DNA from: Phlebiopsis flavidoalba
Taxonomy: Eukaryota > Basidiomycota > Agaricomycetes > Polyporales > Phanerochaetaceae
DNA: 64,000 bases
Reading direction: 5' to 3'
NCBI GenBank assembly: GCA_035772785.1
Contig: JAOCPU010000069.1
Span: forward strand, 62,001 to 126,000
A program made the position numbers and the translations under genes. This document shows, piece after piece, positions 10,303 to 24,563 of the stretch. The notes below the pieces were generated by a model that worked only from the letters and a program-made list of their open reading frames with translations, did not search any database and was not told the DNA's origin. Each line of letters opens with the position of its first letter. The stretch's first letter is position 1.

Positions 10303-11938
10303 CTACACAAAATACTTGCGCATCGGCGCAGGAACCACAACGAGCAAAAACCGCACCGCAAAGTGATAGGGCCACGACACCACGGCCGACGCGTACTCCA
10401 GTGCTCCGCGCCCGAGACTTTTCCTGCGCCTAAGGGGCGGGCGCACACCACTTGTGCTGCGACTGCGGTTCCTGCTGGGTTTCTTCTCGGTGCGAATAGA
10501 CGTGCCGTCTGGCTCAGAGACGTAGGTGCCATCGGAGTCCGAGTCGGCTGCTTCGGGGATAGTCTCGAGAGGTGTGCCGTTAAAGAATTGGGTGGAACCG
10601 GAGGGGGGGATTGGGGGTGAAGATACCGGGGATCCTGGGGTAGGTGAGGCTGAAGTGGCCACAGTCTTTGCAGAGGGAGGGGAGACTAGGAAAGGAATGC
10701 GTTCGGATACTGCAGTCTGCAAGCGAAGGATATCATGGCAAAGGCGGAGGTATATGATAGCAAGGAGCGGGGGAAGAGGAATGTAGAGGGCTTCTTTGTA
10801 TGTATGCGCCGTGTGTGCGGCAGCCGAACGAGTTTGGTGCCGCTGACGCTCCCCCCAGACGCACGACAGCATTCTCGACAACTGCAAGTCGATTGTTGTG
10901 CGAGACTCTGGCTGACTCGGTCCGGCGTTCCTGACGGTGCACAGTTCGCTCGACGGATTCGAGAGCCTCGCTCATTTCGTCGCAGACTTCTTGGAGAGGG
11001 GAGATTCGCCCTGCTTTGGACTGCACCTCGCGGAGCGTCCGTTCGAGCGTGTCCAGACGCTTCATGACGATGTCGAGTTTCTCGTTGATGTGGCGTTCAT
11101 GTTCTTCGCTGTCCTGTTGGTGTAGTACGCTGTGCAACTCGTCGGTACGCTCCTGCAGCCGCGAGATGAGGTGAGTCCACGGTCGGATACCTGTAGCAAG
11201 AACGAAGAGCGTCGTACTAAACCACGACAGGCTGTCGACCCCTTCTATGGCGGCAAAGACATGCCGTATCAGGAGCGAGCCGATAAATGGGGTGACCACA
11301 GTGCACACTAGAAAGAATATTTCTCGTGCGCGTAGTGCCGAGTAGGCCGACGTGGTGTGAGGGTCTTCAGTCGAGCGTGCTGGGTCACGACGACGTCGGG
11401 GTCGAGAGCTGTTATAAAGCTTCCATGGGACTTTGAGAAAATAAAATGAGTTCAGATCACTTGCGACACAAAGTTACGCACCTTCAATGAGCTGGTGCAA
11501 GTAGAATATGAGCAGCATCAAGAGGACCACGTAAGTTCTTGACAGGGGTCACTTCCAGTCAACCAATTCCCTATTGGCGAAACCAGAGCGACAAATCATA
11601 GATAGAAGATTCAAAATCTGTCCATGATCGAGGGGCGGTGACTGCTGTGGCCTTCACCGGCGGGGTCGGAGGATAATGTTGCTCGAATTCTGCGCCCATG
11701 GTCGACGTCCTTACCCATTCCCACCAGCATCCCGGTTTGTACGGCCCACGGAGTCGTCACCACCATCTTCTTCCCCTTCCACCACCTCTTTGACGTCTAC
11801 GCTGAAGCCGTACTCATCGTCCGAACCTGCTTCCGAGCATGCCTCCTCCGCGTCCGACTCCTTTTCTTCTTCGTCGACCCGCGGAAGACGAGGTTTGTAT
11901 ATAGACGACCCCGCGACGAATTCGTGGTCCCTCTTCAT
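10303..11938 (-). CDS. Conserved membrane protein with central coiled coil
   Basis: I do not recognise a named family, but the gene model is good. The ATG at 11938 opens MKRDHEFVAGSSIYKPRLPR, followed by a strongly acidic segment. After an intron, a short exon encodes the hydrophobic helix VVLLMLLIFYLHQLIE. An intron starting GTGCGTAAC leads to exon 3 with REIFFLVCTVVTPFIGSLL (second helix). A charged coiled coil follows (HINEKLDIVMKRLDTLERTL, EVCDEMSEALESVERTVHRQ), then a third hydrophobic segment, IPLPPLLAIIYLRL. The tail is Ser/Pro-rich and ends in an Arg-rich block and APMRKYFV. The frame slips in the six-base C run at 10851-10856 (G run on the coding strand); dropping one base restores continuity. 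It is convergent with the receptor gene. A role at the nuclear envelope or ER is only a guess from topology. Confidence 0.72.
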
Positions 11939-12220
11939 TGCTGAAGGCTATGAAATGCAGAAATGCATGGATTGGAAGGTAACTAAGCCGAAGAAAGAGA
12001 TGAAAGTATGGGAAAGTATGGGGGCGTTGATCTGGGTATGAACGCGTTGACGTCGCGCCGTGCAATCATGGCGCCTGTGGCGAGACACAGTGGTCATGAC
12101 CGCATCGCTTCCGAAAATATCCGCTCTGCGTGATATAGCAGGTCAAAAGCTCGCTCGCCTCTCTATTCTCGACCACCCACGGGCAGCAGCGAGCTCACGC
12201 TTCGGCTCAACACCGCCGCT
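11939..12220. promoter_or_regulatory. Divergent intergenic region
   Basis: This about 280-bp gap separates the starts of the coiled-coil membrane protein (minus) and the BTB protein (plus), so both promoters must lie here. No specific box could be assigned. Confidence 0.4.
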
Positions 12221-13283
12221 ATGGATCTCGACTGTGAGCTCTCTCGATGTACGCAACGACCCCGATCTCTTGGTACACAGACGGGCAACGTGGTCCTGAG
12301 AGCGGACAGCACACTCTTCCGGGTGTACATTGGCATTCTTTCCCAGGCATCCCCGGTATTTCATACCATGTTCGAGTTCCCGCAGCCTGCGGAAGACAGC
12401 GAGAGCTATGACGGCTGCCCGCTCATATACATGCCAGACTCTGCTGAGGATTTGAGACCGTTCTTGAGAGCGGTCTTTGACTGCAGGTGAGTATTATGGG
12501 CCGTGCATACCACCGCCACGTCAACCCTAGCTAATTTATGCTTGGAATTTACAGTCAATTCAATGTCCCCGAGCTGGAGATCAAGGACATCCCGCGATTG
12601 TTTCCGTACTGCGCATAAGCACAAAGTACGAGGTGCAAAAGCCTCCGGAAAACGGGCGATCGACGCCCTCCTTCGATGGTACCCCCACGTCATACAAGGG
12701 CTACAGCCCACTTTCTACCTCAGCGCGACCTCAGTCTGATCACCCACGTCATGTCATGGTAGCAAACATCGCACGAGAGGCCGATGCACTCGTCCTACTA
12801 CCCACCGCTCTACTCGCTTGCGCTGCTACAGCCAATTCTACTTTGCTCTGGGACGGCTTTGTGCAAGGGGAGGCGCGCTATGCGCTCACCGTAAAAACTA
12901 ACAAGCGTGCGCTGTTCATTGGCCGGCCCAAACTCGCGCATGTTGCACGCAATCGAACGCAGGCATTCTTCTTCTATCCCCATGTGCAGAACTGGGGTTG
13001 CAAAAAAACTCGAAGCGATGTGGCGAATTCTGTCGCATATACGCCGATGCCTTTGACCAAAGAGACGACACCCCATGGATGAACCCTTTCTACAGGATTA
13101 ACTGGAAGGCACTTGGTACAGAGCGCGTGACGCGCTGTGAGCCTTGCGCTACGAAGTGGGAGCTTCATCAGGAGCGTCGAGTGCGAGCTGGCGTGGGATT
13201 CCCTGCCGTCGTATTTGAGCTGCCCTTGCTGGGTTATAGAATTGACCAAATTAACCTACGCAACTTCGGACCCTGACTTGTAG
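12221..13283 (+). CDS. BTB/POZ domain protein
   Basis: This is a typical mushroom BTB/POZ protein, a family expanded in Agaricomycetes and mostly without assigned function; members often act as dimerisation or CUL3-adaptor modules. The BTB core is clear: DVRNDPDLWYTDG (after two single-base corrections), NVVLRADSTLFRVYIGILS, then SPVFHTMFEFPQP, and CPLIYMPDSAEDLRPFLRAV. An intron starts at the GTGAGTATT after the cysteine codon near 12486. The next exon has FNVPELEIKDI and a region that should contain the usual YEV helix (TKYEVQ). Downstream, NIAREADALVLLP matches the family's second conserved helix, and WELHQE with AWDSLPSYLSCP matches the C-terminus. Start 12221 is tentative because the first codons are out of frame with the BTB core. 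The stop at 13281-13283 is in the frame of the final conserved block. Confidence 0.8.
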
Positions 13284-13518
13284 ACTCTGTATGTGTATTT
13301 TTCTTGCTCCGCTGTACCTGTAGTGTAGTAACAATACCTGTATCATATACCATATGCTGTATCCTTAAACCATCCATCTTTACGGGGCGAATCATGTAGA
13401 GCAACCTGTACTTTACGATCCCTTGGCCGGAAACAGAGGAACACATTCAAGCAAGAGATGGGCTAGACAAGATGCTTATCGTGTAAGTAGGTCGAGTAAG
13501 TAAGATTGCTATGCTGTC

Positions 13519-15206
13519 ATGAATTTTGATGACAGTTCTGGACTGACTGCGGATAACCTTGGGACTGGACGTCAACCACCTCTTGCCTCGTCGCTGCCCG
13601 GCGTCGACTATGCCTTCAACACAGACATGTTCGCAGATGTCGTAAAGCCCATGCAGCCCCGCAACTTTCACGCGCAAGCCTCTCGCAACGCGACCAGGCC
13701 CGGGGGACACCCTGCGCAGCTCAGTCGGCCATCTACTCTCGCGGGCCCAAAGTCTGCCACTGTTCGGCGGCGGCGCAGTCGTACATCCAGCTCGTGGCGG
13801 TAACGTTCGCGCTTCTCGCTGGCTTTTTGTGAGGTCGTGTTTCCCCTGCTGGACGCGCCCGTAGACGTCAGTGCCCAGATTACTCTCTGAGCCGCGCCGC
13901 GCACCGCGCTCGTTGTGTCCTGCCATGCTCACACGGTGTAATAGCTGTCCGAACGCATCCTCGCCGCGTTTATTCTATATGCGTTGTATGCGCCGCATCC
14001 GATGGCCATGAACCCGTTTCGCTCGCGCTGGCGAGCACATTCGTGCGCGAGCGCGACCTATGCGCCAAGATCGCCGTGGATGGTGGGACGGGACCGAGTG
14101 AGCAGCTTGTCTGGGTACTGTGGAAGATTCTTAAGGGCGATGGCAATGCGGACGTAATGTCCGTCTGATGGTCTTGCTCGCGAACAATTAACGACGACAT
14201 ATCGTCAACGCGTAGATTGGACCGTTCAGCCCGAGCCAGCTTGCACAGTCAGACATTCCTCCACAATGGCGCGGCGAACTTGAGCATCCCGGACGAGCCT
14301 GTTCAGCACGAGAAGTCCAGCTTTGATCCGTACGTGTTTTGCTGTCGTGTCGTGTGTCTAAAGCTTATCGACACCTCTATATACAGGTTTTGGCAACGAT
14401 GAAACTACTGCAGACAGCTCAAACGCACATCACACAAAGTCTATTGCTAGATCACCGAACGTTGGCAAAAATTCGATACCCGATGAAGAAACAGACCAGC
14501 TCTCTCAGGGGATGGCCCTCTTCCTTGCCGCCCGTGACCGCGTACTGACTCTGTCTGAACAACGAGTATGTCGCGATTTCTACCAGAGACTTGAGCTGAC
14601 GATGATCTTTCAGGTCCTTGGGCCTCTTATACCCAAGTTGACCTCTACGCCGCTCATTACTTCGCATGACTTGCCTTCCACTGATAGCTCATAACCCGAC
14701 ACTCGCGCATCCCATCATATCTGCCCTACTTTCCCAGCCTGCCATTGACACTTACCTCGACGTACTGCAGCATCTCCCGCCCACGTTACCGACGTTTGAC
14801 CTTTCGGACGCCTGCTTCGCGACGCGACGGCGGTCGGTGGACAGGTCGACGGGCGGGCGCACGACGATTGCAGATCTCATACGCAGCGAGGTGCTTGGCT
14901 GGTTTTTGCACGAGAGAGTATGCAGTGGCTTGAGCGGGCACAAGAGGAAGAGCAGGCAGGGGTGATCAGCGACGACCGGTTTGCAAAAGGCGTGCAGAAT
15001 GTATGTCTTCTTTTTTGACACTTCAAACCCTGTCACATTGACCGCACGTGTAGATCTGTCGCTTTTATACGTCCTTGATTAAGCTTCACATCGTCGACGT
15101 GGCCTCGGACGCAGACACGGCCGAGATGAAGCATTTCACGCTGCGCAACTCTCGCATAGAGGAAGCCAACGCGCTGTATCGTGTTCTCGCCATGAGTACC
15201 TACTAG
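13519..15206 (+). CDS. CNOT11: CCR4-NOT complex subunit 11 (CNOT11)
   Basis: This is a subunit of the cytoplasmic CCR4-NOT deadenylase complex, acting in mRNA decay. The C-terminal CNOT11 domain is readable. LAAFILYALYAPHPMAMNPF lies near 13960-14010. VRERDLCAKIAVDGGTGPSE and QLVWVLWKILKGDGN follow, then SDIPPQWRGELEHPG. After introns come VLGPLIPKLTSTPLITSHDL, LPPTLPTFDL, the block around WLERAQEEEQAGVISDDRF, and CRFYTSLIKLHIVDVASDAD. It ends with RIEEANALYRVLAMSTY and a TAG at 15204-15206. Several frame slips occur, for example before the SEQ/VLG intron and at the LFGRLL block. The N-terminal part is poorly defined: the ATG at 13519 opens a 94-codon frame that may or may not belong to this gene, so the true start could be as late as about 13800. 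Confidence 0.8.
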
Positions 15207-15713
15207 ACCTTAGACCTTGTCGGAATTGCCTTGATCTTGTAGCCGGTATCGCAGGTACTTACCTATGCCGGGCCCATCGATGCATGTGTAGCATGAACCG
15301 CCGCGTTGTATGATTCTCGCCTGCCGTCCCTTGACATATGCGACGTCTATGTACAGTACGCTTTCCCACTATGGCATCTAGCAAACATAACAAACAAGTA
15401 CATTAAAATCATCTTTTTCCAATTCAAGGGACCCCTAAGTAAGGCAACAAGATGGTAGTAAGAAGGGAAGGAACATCCTGAACATGGCTGCAAGAGGAAG
15501 AGAAATAGATAATAGTAGTGATGGAAGGGGAAGAGGACATAAGACAGCGTGGAAACATTCGATGAGTGTACATGAAGAAGAGGAAGCGGACAAGGAACAG
15601 CGAGCGAGAACAGATGAGAATACCGGTGTGAGTATGTGTCTGCCGCCGGTAGATGCGAACGCGGTCAGCGAATTCAGAAGCCCCGGCGCGCGGAGCAACG
15701 TGCATGCAGCGAA
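15207..15713. other. Intergenic, convergent 3' ends of CNOT11 and CLA4
   Basis: About 500 bp lie between two stop codons on opposite strands. It holds a purine-rich block at about 15440-15600. No gene or RNA was recognised. Confidence 0.5.
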
Positions 15714-18759
<3,046 letters not shown>

Positions 18760-19628
18760 CTCAGGGGGGCAGTGAATCTGCAAGGACAGAGTGGATGAAG
18801 AGGAGGCGTCAAGGCCGTAACTGGACGAACAACGGCGGGCGTTTCAGATCAAAGCGGCGGCGTAGGCCAGCGTTGCCGACGTCAAGTTCGGGAGCGTGTC
18901 GAGAGCGTGCGACGTTGAGCCGAGGTCGTGGTTGGGGCGTTGGTCGTCGTGGTCCGCGACGAAGAACGAGCTCGAATTGGGCACTCTGGCGGCGGATTCA
19001 CCTGCCATCGGATCTAGCCGAAGATGGCAACGGGATCAATTTCCATGGTTTGGGTGCGGTGCCATGCCTGCACAAAAGACCCACTCGCGAGAGGGGGACA
19101 AAACGTTCGTGATGAGGTGTACACTGTTGCGAACGGTATAACTCCAGCGAATGCTTCAAGATGATGCGTATACTTACACGACAGTGCCGTAAAGCTGAGC
19201 GCATCCTCGGCACACTCGCCCAAGCGACGACCGGCAGCTACTATTGCGATCTCTCGGTCACTGCGCCAGAGCTTATCATGACTACGATACATCAAAACAT
19301 TAACAGAAACAGATCTACCGCAGCCCCGAGAGTATTTGGTGCAAAGGTCCCGACGAAATGAAGCTTTGCAACCAGCCGACCAATGTGAGCGAGGACGACG
19401 CTTGCCTTTCTAAGCGATTGGTGCTCTCCCACGTGGCAAGGGATCTGTAGATTCCCGAGCTTGTGCTTCGGCGGCCTTGTGCACTCACCCAGACTCACCC
19501 GAGCTCACAACGACAACTGTTCTGGTAGTCTTGACAAACATCCTAGTGAGTGATCGATATGTCCTTTGAGTAACTGAAGAATTGTCTTGACAGACTGACA
19601 GCCTTCAGCTACACGAGTCGCAGCATAA
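18760..19628. other. CLA4 upstream region, divergent with SDHAF4
   Basis: These 870 bp lie upstream of both CLA4 (minus) and SDHAF4 (plus). Open stretches at 18795-19112 and 19295-19014 have no recognisable content and overlap each other. They are best read as promoter and 5' leader sequence. Confidence 0.45.
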
Positions 19629-20048
19629 ATGACTTTAATTACTCACCAACTTGTTCCGACTCTCCGCGCACTGCATACAGGCTCTACGTCACACGCTCAC
19701 CGGACAGCCCATCTCACGCGAACGCTCGGGGTTGCTTCCCAAAGAGCCATGTCTTCCGCCAGGAACCATTAAACCGCCCTTCACCGCCACCACTACCCCG
19801 GGAGGAACAGCGGGAGTTCGAGAACCTCGTCCGGCAGGGCGCAGGCACCCTTGTCTCAAGCATCCGTCGGACGGGAGCAGGCAGAGGCGGAGCTTGCGAT
19901 GCATCCGGACGCCCGCAAGCCATTGCAGGCGGAGTTTGAGGGCGAGACTAATCCGCTGACGGGCGAGCAGGGTGGACCAAAGAGAGAGCCAGTCCGGCAG
20001 TGGGCCGAAGGGGATTGGAGTTTCAAGGGTCGCGTGTCAGACTTTTGA
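19629..20048 (+). CDS. SDHAF4: Succinate dehydrogenase assembly factor 4, mitochondrial (SDHAF4)
   Basis: This is a small mitochondrial chaperone (DUF1674 family) that binds flavinated SDHA/Sdh1 during assembly of respiratory complex II. The ATG at 19629 opens a basic, Thr/Arg-rich leader (MTLITHQLVPTLRALHTG) typical of a mitochondrial targeting peptide. The body reads PPPLPREEQREFENLVRQ, then AELAMHPDARKPLQAEFEG, and the hallmark C-terminus TNPLTGEQGGPKREP with WAEGDWSFKGRVSDF before the stop at 20046-20048. The total is about 140 codons with no intron, as expected for the family. Two single-base slips are needed: one near 19768, and one in the GGG at 19837-19839, where removing a G gives RQAQAPLSQASV. 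It is convergent with RSM19, 230 bp away. Confidence 0.88.
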
Positions 20049-20280
20049 ACTGCTTCGGCTTGTTACGAGGATATAGACGTGTATCTTTCCACATAGCCTA
20101 CGACGGAAATGACCACCATTCGTCGAGAGTTCCTGACGGCAACTATCCAGTATCCGAGACGGCTACGTCGAGCGGTGTTGGGAGATGTTGACGATCATAT
20201 GTTATTAGAGAGCAAAAGTGGACAGCAATAGATTAACAAAGAAATGACAACATAGCGGAGGGTGCAGGACATGACGTTCT

Positions 20281-20728
20281 CTACTTGTTCTTCGTTTGCC
20301 TGAAATGATTAAGATTAGGTGGAGTAGTCAAGGCCAGCAGTATGTGAGCGCACCTGTAGTAGAACCTCTTCCTCGTCGGCGCAAACTCTCCCAACTTGTG
20401 TCCAACCATGTCCTGGGTTACGCTCACGGGAATGTAGCTCTTGCCATTGTGCACCATGAACCGACACCTTGAGGAGCGCATAATTTCAGAAGTGACTCTT
20501 TCAATGTAAGAGAACACTCTTACCCAACAAAAAGTTTGGGAGAATAGTACATGACCGCGCATCCGTCTTGATGGGTATGTTCGACTGAAGAGCTTCACGG
20601 AGCTGAGGGAAGTGAACGAAGAATGGACCTGCACAAAACGGTTGAGCTAATTTATGGGAGGCAAACAACGATTGATACGTACCTTTCCAGGCCGAACGCC
20701 CTCCCAGTCTGACCAGCGTCGAATGCAT
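20281..20728 (-). CDS. RSM19: Mitochondrial small-subunit ribosomal protein uS19m
   Basis: This is the ribosomal protein S19 family, a component of the mitochondrial 37S/28S small-subunit head. The ATG at 20728 opens [17 protein letters not shown] 54-bp intron (20682-20629, GTACGT...GTGCAG) leads to [19 protein letters not shown], then [13 protein letters not shown] second intron (GTAAGAGTG...) is followed by [20 protein letters not shown] and [18 protein letters not shown] last intron (GTGCGCTC...TTTCAG) precedes the terminal QTKNK and a TAG at 20281. The order SxWKGPF, LPxF, HNGKxxx[15 protein letters not shown] is diagnostic for S19. An upstream in-frame non-ATG extension to 20818 exists but is unlikely. 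This is one of the few genes in the window needing almost no frame correction. Confidence 0.92.
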
Positions 20729-20972
20729 GGCTTTCCGACGTAGAACGGAATTTAAGAGTGAATTTCCTCCGAATTTCGCGCGTCGCGAAGCCAGACGCTC
20801 GTGCCATGTAGACCTCACGTGGCCCCTTCTTTCGCCAATTCGAGCCTGCGTCGATCCTTCGTTCTCACCACTGCTCGAATGAAGGTCAGTCGGTCATCAA
20901 TGCTTGAACAGAGGCAGACTTTCGAGGATCTAACATCTGTTTGCAGTCTACAAGATAATAACAGCATGACAT

Positions 20973-22549
20973 TTAGAAAACTTTCTTATGCCTGAGCCAT
21001 CCTTGTAGCCCATCTGCTTGCACACGGCCCAAGGGTCGCGACCCAGCTCGAGCAGCCGCACCACGCTCGGGTCGCTAACTAGCTCCTTGTAAGTGACCAC
21101 GAAATCCAAGTCGGCTACTCTCAGAGCCCTTCCCTTCCCTTCTGCGCCGCCAAAACTGACTTCATACCACAGGTCTTGCAGGCAACGCTGGTATTCCTCA
21201 AGCCTCTGACCGTCCTTGCCCATGCCCAACCCCCATCCGCAATCGCGTAGAAAGTACCGCGATTGGCGTGCACCGTCCTTGGCTTTTTTACAGTGAGACG
21301 TTTCGATATCTTGTCCAAGAACAGCAGCCAGGGGGGATTGCAGTGCCCTCCTGCTCGAAAATGGCTCATTTGGACGACTAAAGCTCCCTCCGGCTTGACC
21401 GCACGTAGAGCTACGACGAATTGGGAGACGAAGAGCCGGTGGCGATCCCATTCGACAGTGGGCTGCTGCTCTGGGCCACGGTAGACGCGGAGTTGGTGGC
21501 CATCAAGCATGACGAGGTCGAATTTCTGAGCCAGGTCGTCTGGGAGGGGAAACGAGCTGGCGATCAACATCGGGGTCGTGCGGCTTGTCGTGTAACCGGT
21601 AGTACAGCAGGTCGGCCATGTGCAGCGTAAGCCGCGCGTGGAGGTGGCTCTCGAGAAGGCATTGCGTGCCCGCCTTGATCAACTGGCAATGAGATGCCCA
21701 TGCCGGCTGCGTCTTGGTTCTTCTGCAGAATGTACGAGCTGAAACCTCCGGGGCAACATCTGGTGAGATAGGTGTGTAAGTATTGTGTATGCATAGGCTG
21801 ACAAGTTTTACCCCAGATCGAGAAAGTCGAACGGTCCTTTGGACGGCACCAGATCCGCGACGGAGTCTAGCTCCCTAAGGAGGCCCTTCGTCTTCTTGAA
21901 CCAGTAGGGATTAGTGCTGTCGTATTTCTTGTCAGCTATATGCTGTCGCTTCTTGAAGTGATTGTCAAGGTTTCCGTCTCGCCAGCCCTGTAAGTCGAAA
22001 CATTAGCATACATGCACCTCGATAGCTACAATTAATCATTACTGTTTCTCTTAGTGAGCAGCAAGAACCTGCAGCTCAGAAGCGCCATGATCCAGCAAAC
22101 GACTTCGAAGCGGTCGGCCTGCGCTACCGCTGCTAGGCAGAGGTTGAGACTGGTCTTGGTCAGATTCTACCATCGCTGTTACCATAAAAATCCCTCGCCA
22201 TATAGCATCGACTTATATCTCGTCCGCGATGATCAGAATAGCGCCTTCTGGCAAGTACGTCTGCGCTGCATGCTTGCGCAGAATTTTCTTAACTCGAAGC
22301 CATTTGTATAAGTTAATTCAAGGACTTCGAGAACTTGGTCGACAACACCAGCGCAGCATCTCGAATGCGAGTCGTTTTTGAAGAAGCTCAACATCCGCCT
22401 GCAACCACTACTGCGGATACCGTCCGTGGCGCATGGCATCGGAAGAGAACATTCTAAGTCTGCTCTGCCAGTATGAGTCGGGAGGCGGGAAATCCTGAAC
22501 GAGGTGGACACGCGTCCACGTTAGAGACCTCCCGCTGCCTCTCATGCAT
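20973..22549 (-). CDS. FtsJ-like methyltransferase domain protein, copy 1
   Basis: This is a predicted SAM-dependent methyltransferase of the FtsJ/RrmJ fold, a group that usually methylates RNA; the substrate here is unknown. The SAM-binding motif I is FDFLDLG joined across an intron to CCPGGFSSYILQKNQDAAGMG. Later come LARLTLHMADLLYY-like sequence and QKFDLVMLDGHQLRVYRGPE (motif IV Asp). The core continues with EWDRHRLFVSQFVVALRAVK and GALVVQMSHFRAGGHC (motif VI Lys region), then KRLTVKKPRTVHANRGTFYA. The C-terminus is GRDPWAV...LQGWLRHKKVF, ending at the TAA at 20973-20975. The start at 22549 (MHERQREVSNVDACPPRSG) was chosen because its peptide aligns with the start region of copy 2. Several frame slips occur in the C-terminal third. 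The gene is a tandem paralogue of the one at 22938-24543, in the same orientation. Confidence 0.78.
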
Positions 22550-22937
22550 TCTCTATTCTTGTGCGATGGGAATGAACGGGTCTCAAAAAAGCAATAATTT
22601 GTGAGCTAATCGGCTCCGTAGTGGTGCGTGCATCACTCTTTTGTCCGACCAGAGCTTAACGAAGTGTTACGTGGAAAAGGATAGCCTTCGACCATCTAGG
22701 AGCGAAATGTCAGGGTGATCCTGTCAGACAAAGTTCTCAAGTATTTCTGAAGATTTCTGATGTCACAAATACGAGCGCTTGGACACCTGTGTGGCCGTCG
22801 CAGCGTAACACGAACCCGACGAAGTAGACTTGCTCCAATCCTCACTGGGAAAGTACGTAGGCGAAACTATAGAAGCGGTTTCCCATCTCAACGGATTTTA
22901 CAGTCGTACAGATGCATAGTGCTAAAGCTATAGTGTC
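22550..22937. other. Spacer between the two FtsJ-like genes
   Basis: No gene was recognised. The first bases (about 22550-22580) resemble the sequence just upstream of copy 2. This includes an ATGGGAATGAAC that parallels the ATGAGAATGAGC start of the divergent gene beside copy 2. The duplicated unit may therefore have extended into that neighbour. Confidence 0.4.
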
Positions 22938-24543
22938 CTACAGTAGCCCTTTTCGCTCGAACCAGTTTTGCAGCTCGTTGGCTTGCACACTCCAAGGGTC
23001 GCGCCCCCAGCTCCAGTGACGCTGGAAGGAGACGCGCCACACTAGCCTCTCGCTAACGAGCTCCTCGTGGGTGATCCGCGAAGTCTACATCTGTCACTCT
23101 CAGAGCCCTCCCTTTCCCTTCGTCCCCACCGAAGCTTATCTCATGCCACACCTCTCCTTCTAGGCTGGCTCTGATACTCCCTCGAGCGTTTCGCCTTTCT
23201 CACCCATTCCCAACCCCTCTGCAATCGCGTAGAAGGTGCCCCTGTTTGCATGGATCGTCCTGGGCTTCCGCGTGACGAGGGCGTCGGATAATGCATCCAA
23301 GAACATCAACCAGCACGCCGTGCCCTCGCGCTCGGGGTGACTCATCTTCACAACCAACGTTCCCCGACCCTCACCGCGCGTTAGCGCAATGATGAGCTAG
23401 GCGAAACAAAGAGCCGGTGGCGGTCCCAGTCTTCCGCCTCCTGATGATCTGGGCCGCTATAGATGCGGAGCTGATGACCGTCGAGCATAACGAGGTCGAA
23501 TTTGCGGTCGATGTCCGGGGGCAAGGGTACTAGTCGATGGTTTGTTTGCAGCAGCCTGAGGCTCACTGTGTAGGTCGTAGTACAACAAGTCGGCCATGTG
23601 GAGCTCAAAGCGCGGGCGAAGGTGTTCTTCGAGGAGAAATTTGTGCCCGCCCTGCTCGATTGGGCAAGAGAGATGCCCATTTCCTGTGGCGTCGGGGTTC
23701 TTCCAGAGGATGTATGAACTGAATCCTCCAGGACAGCACCTGGTACAGTTGACATGTTAGTATCGTACGGTCATTGGCTGATGATGCTTTACCCAAGGTC
23801 TAGAAACTCGAATGGCCCATGGAACGGTACAAAGCCTTGGAAGGAGTCGAGCTCTTTGAACGCGGTCCTCATCCTCGCAAAACCAAGCATAATTTGCCTT
23901 GTCGCTACTGTGATCGGCGGAACGTAAACGCTGTTTTTTTGAAGTGGTTGTCGAGGCCCTCATCCCGCCAGCCCTGTATAAGACTGTAAGTCCACGAAAT
24001 CTCGTCATAATCTACGGATGGATTACCAATTCACGCAGTAAGCTAAGCTTCTGTAGCTCAGGTGCTCCTCGTTTGAGCCAAATGGCCCTTCAGGGCATCG
24101 GATTCGTCATCCGATGGAAAGGGGCAGAGGTTTCAAACTTGCGAGTAAAGACCATATTGTAACGCTCTCGTGGCTGTCTTTCAAGTGTCCAAGTTCGCTC
24201 TACTTTATAGCCTCTCGTTGCTATTAGTTTCCGTGTCATGGTAAGCGCATCTTCGCTGCGGCGCAAAACTCGTCTGACCATACCGTGGTTTAGCCTTGTT
24301 TTTTGCTAGTCAATCCGACCGCCTCAACGACTCGTCTCGCGACCGCCCGCAGCAAAATGGACACCATGTGTATGATGAAGCTCGCCATGCGTAGGATGTG
24401 CTGCTCTGCGGATGTAAGTCCAAGGAATCCGTTCGGCTGGAAGTGGGTATTTCCCAGCTTGTCCCATTGGTCGGGAGGCGGAAGGTGGGGACTCCCGAAA
24501 GCGGCGGATAGGCAGTGACATTTGTGTCCACCATGGACCCCAT
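22938..24543 (-). CDS. FtsJ-like methyltransferase domain protein, copy 2
   Basis: This is a tandem paralogue of the preceding gene with the same domain order. The ATG at 24543 opens MGSMVDTNVTAYPPLSGVPT, matching the ACPPRSGFPASRL segment of copy 1. Downstream are FEFLDLG/CCPGGFSSYILWKNPDA (SAM motif I), RFELHMADLLYYDLHSEPQ, DRKFDLVMLDGHQLRIYSGP, EDWDRHRLFV, KMSHPEREGTACWLMFLDAL and TRKPRTIHANRGTFYAIAEG. The gene ends GRDPWSVQANELQNWFERKG with a stop at 22938-22940. Conservation of the SAM motif I, the MLDGHQLR block and the HANRGTFYAIA block in both copies suggests both encode, or recently encoded, active proteins. Nucleotide divergence between copies is substantial, so the duplication is not recent. 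Several one-base slips are present. Confidence 0.76.
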
Positions 24544-24563
24544 GTCCCATGCATTCGGGCGCG

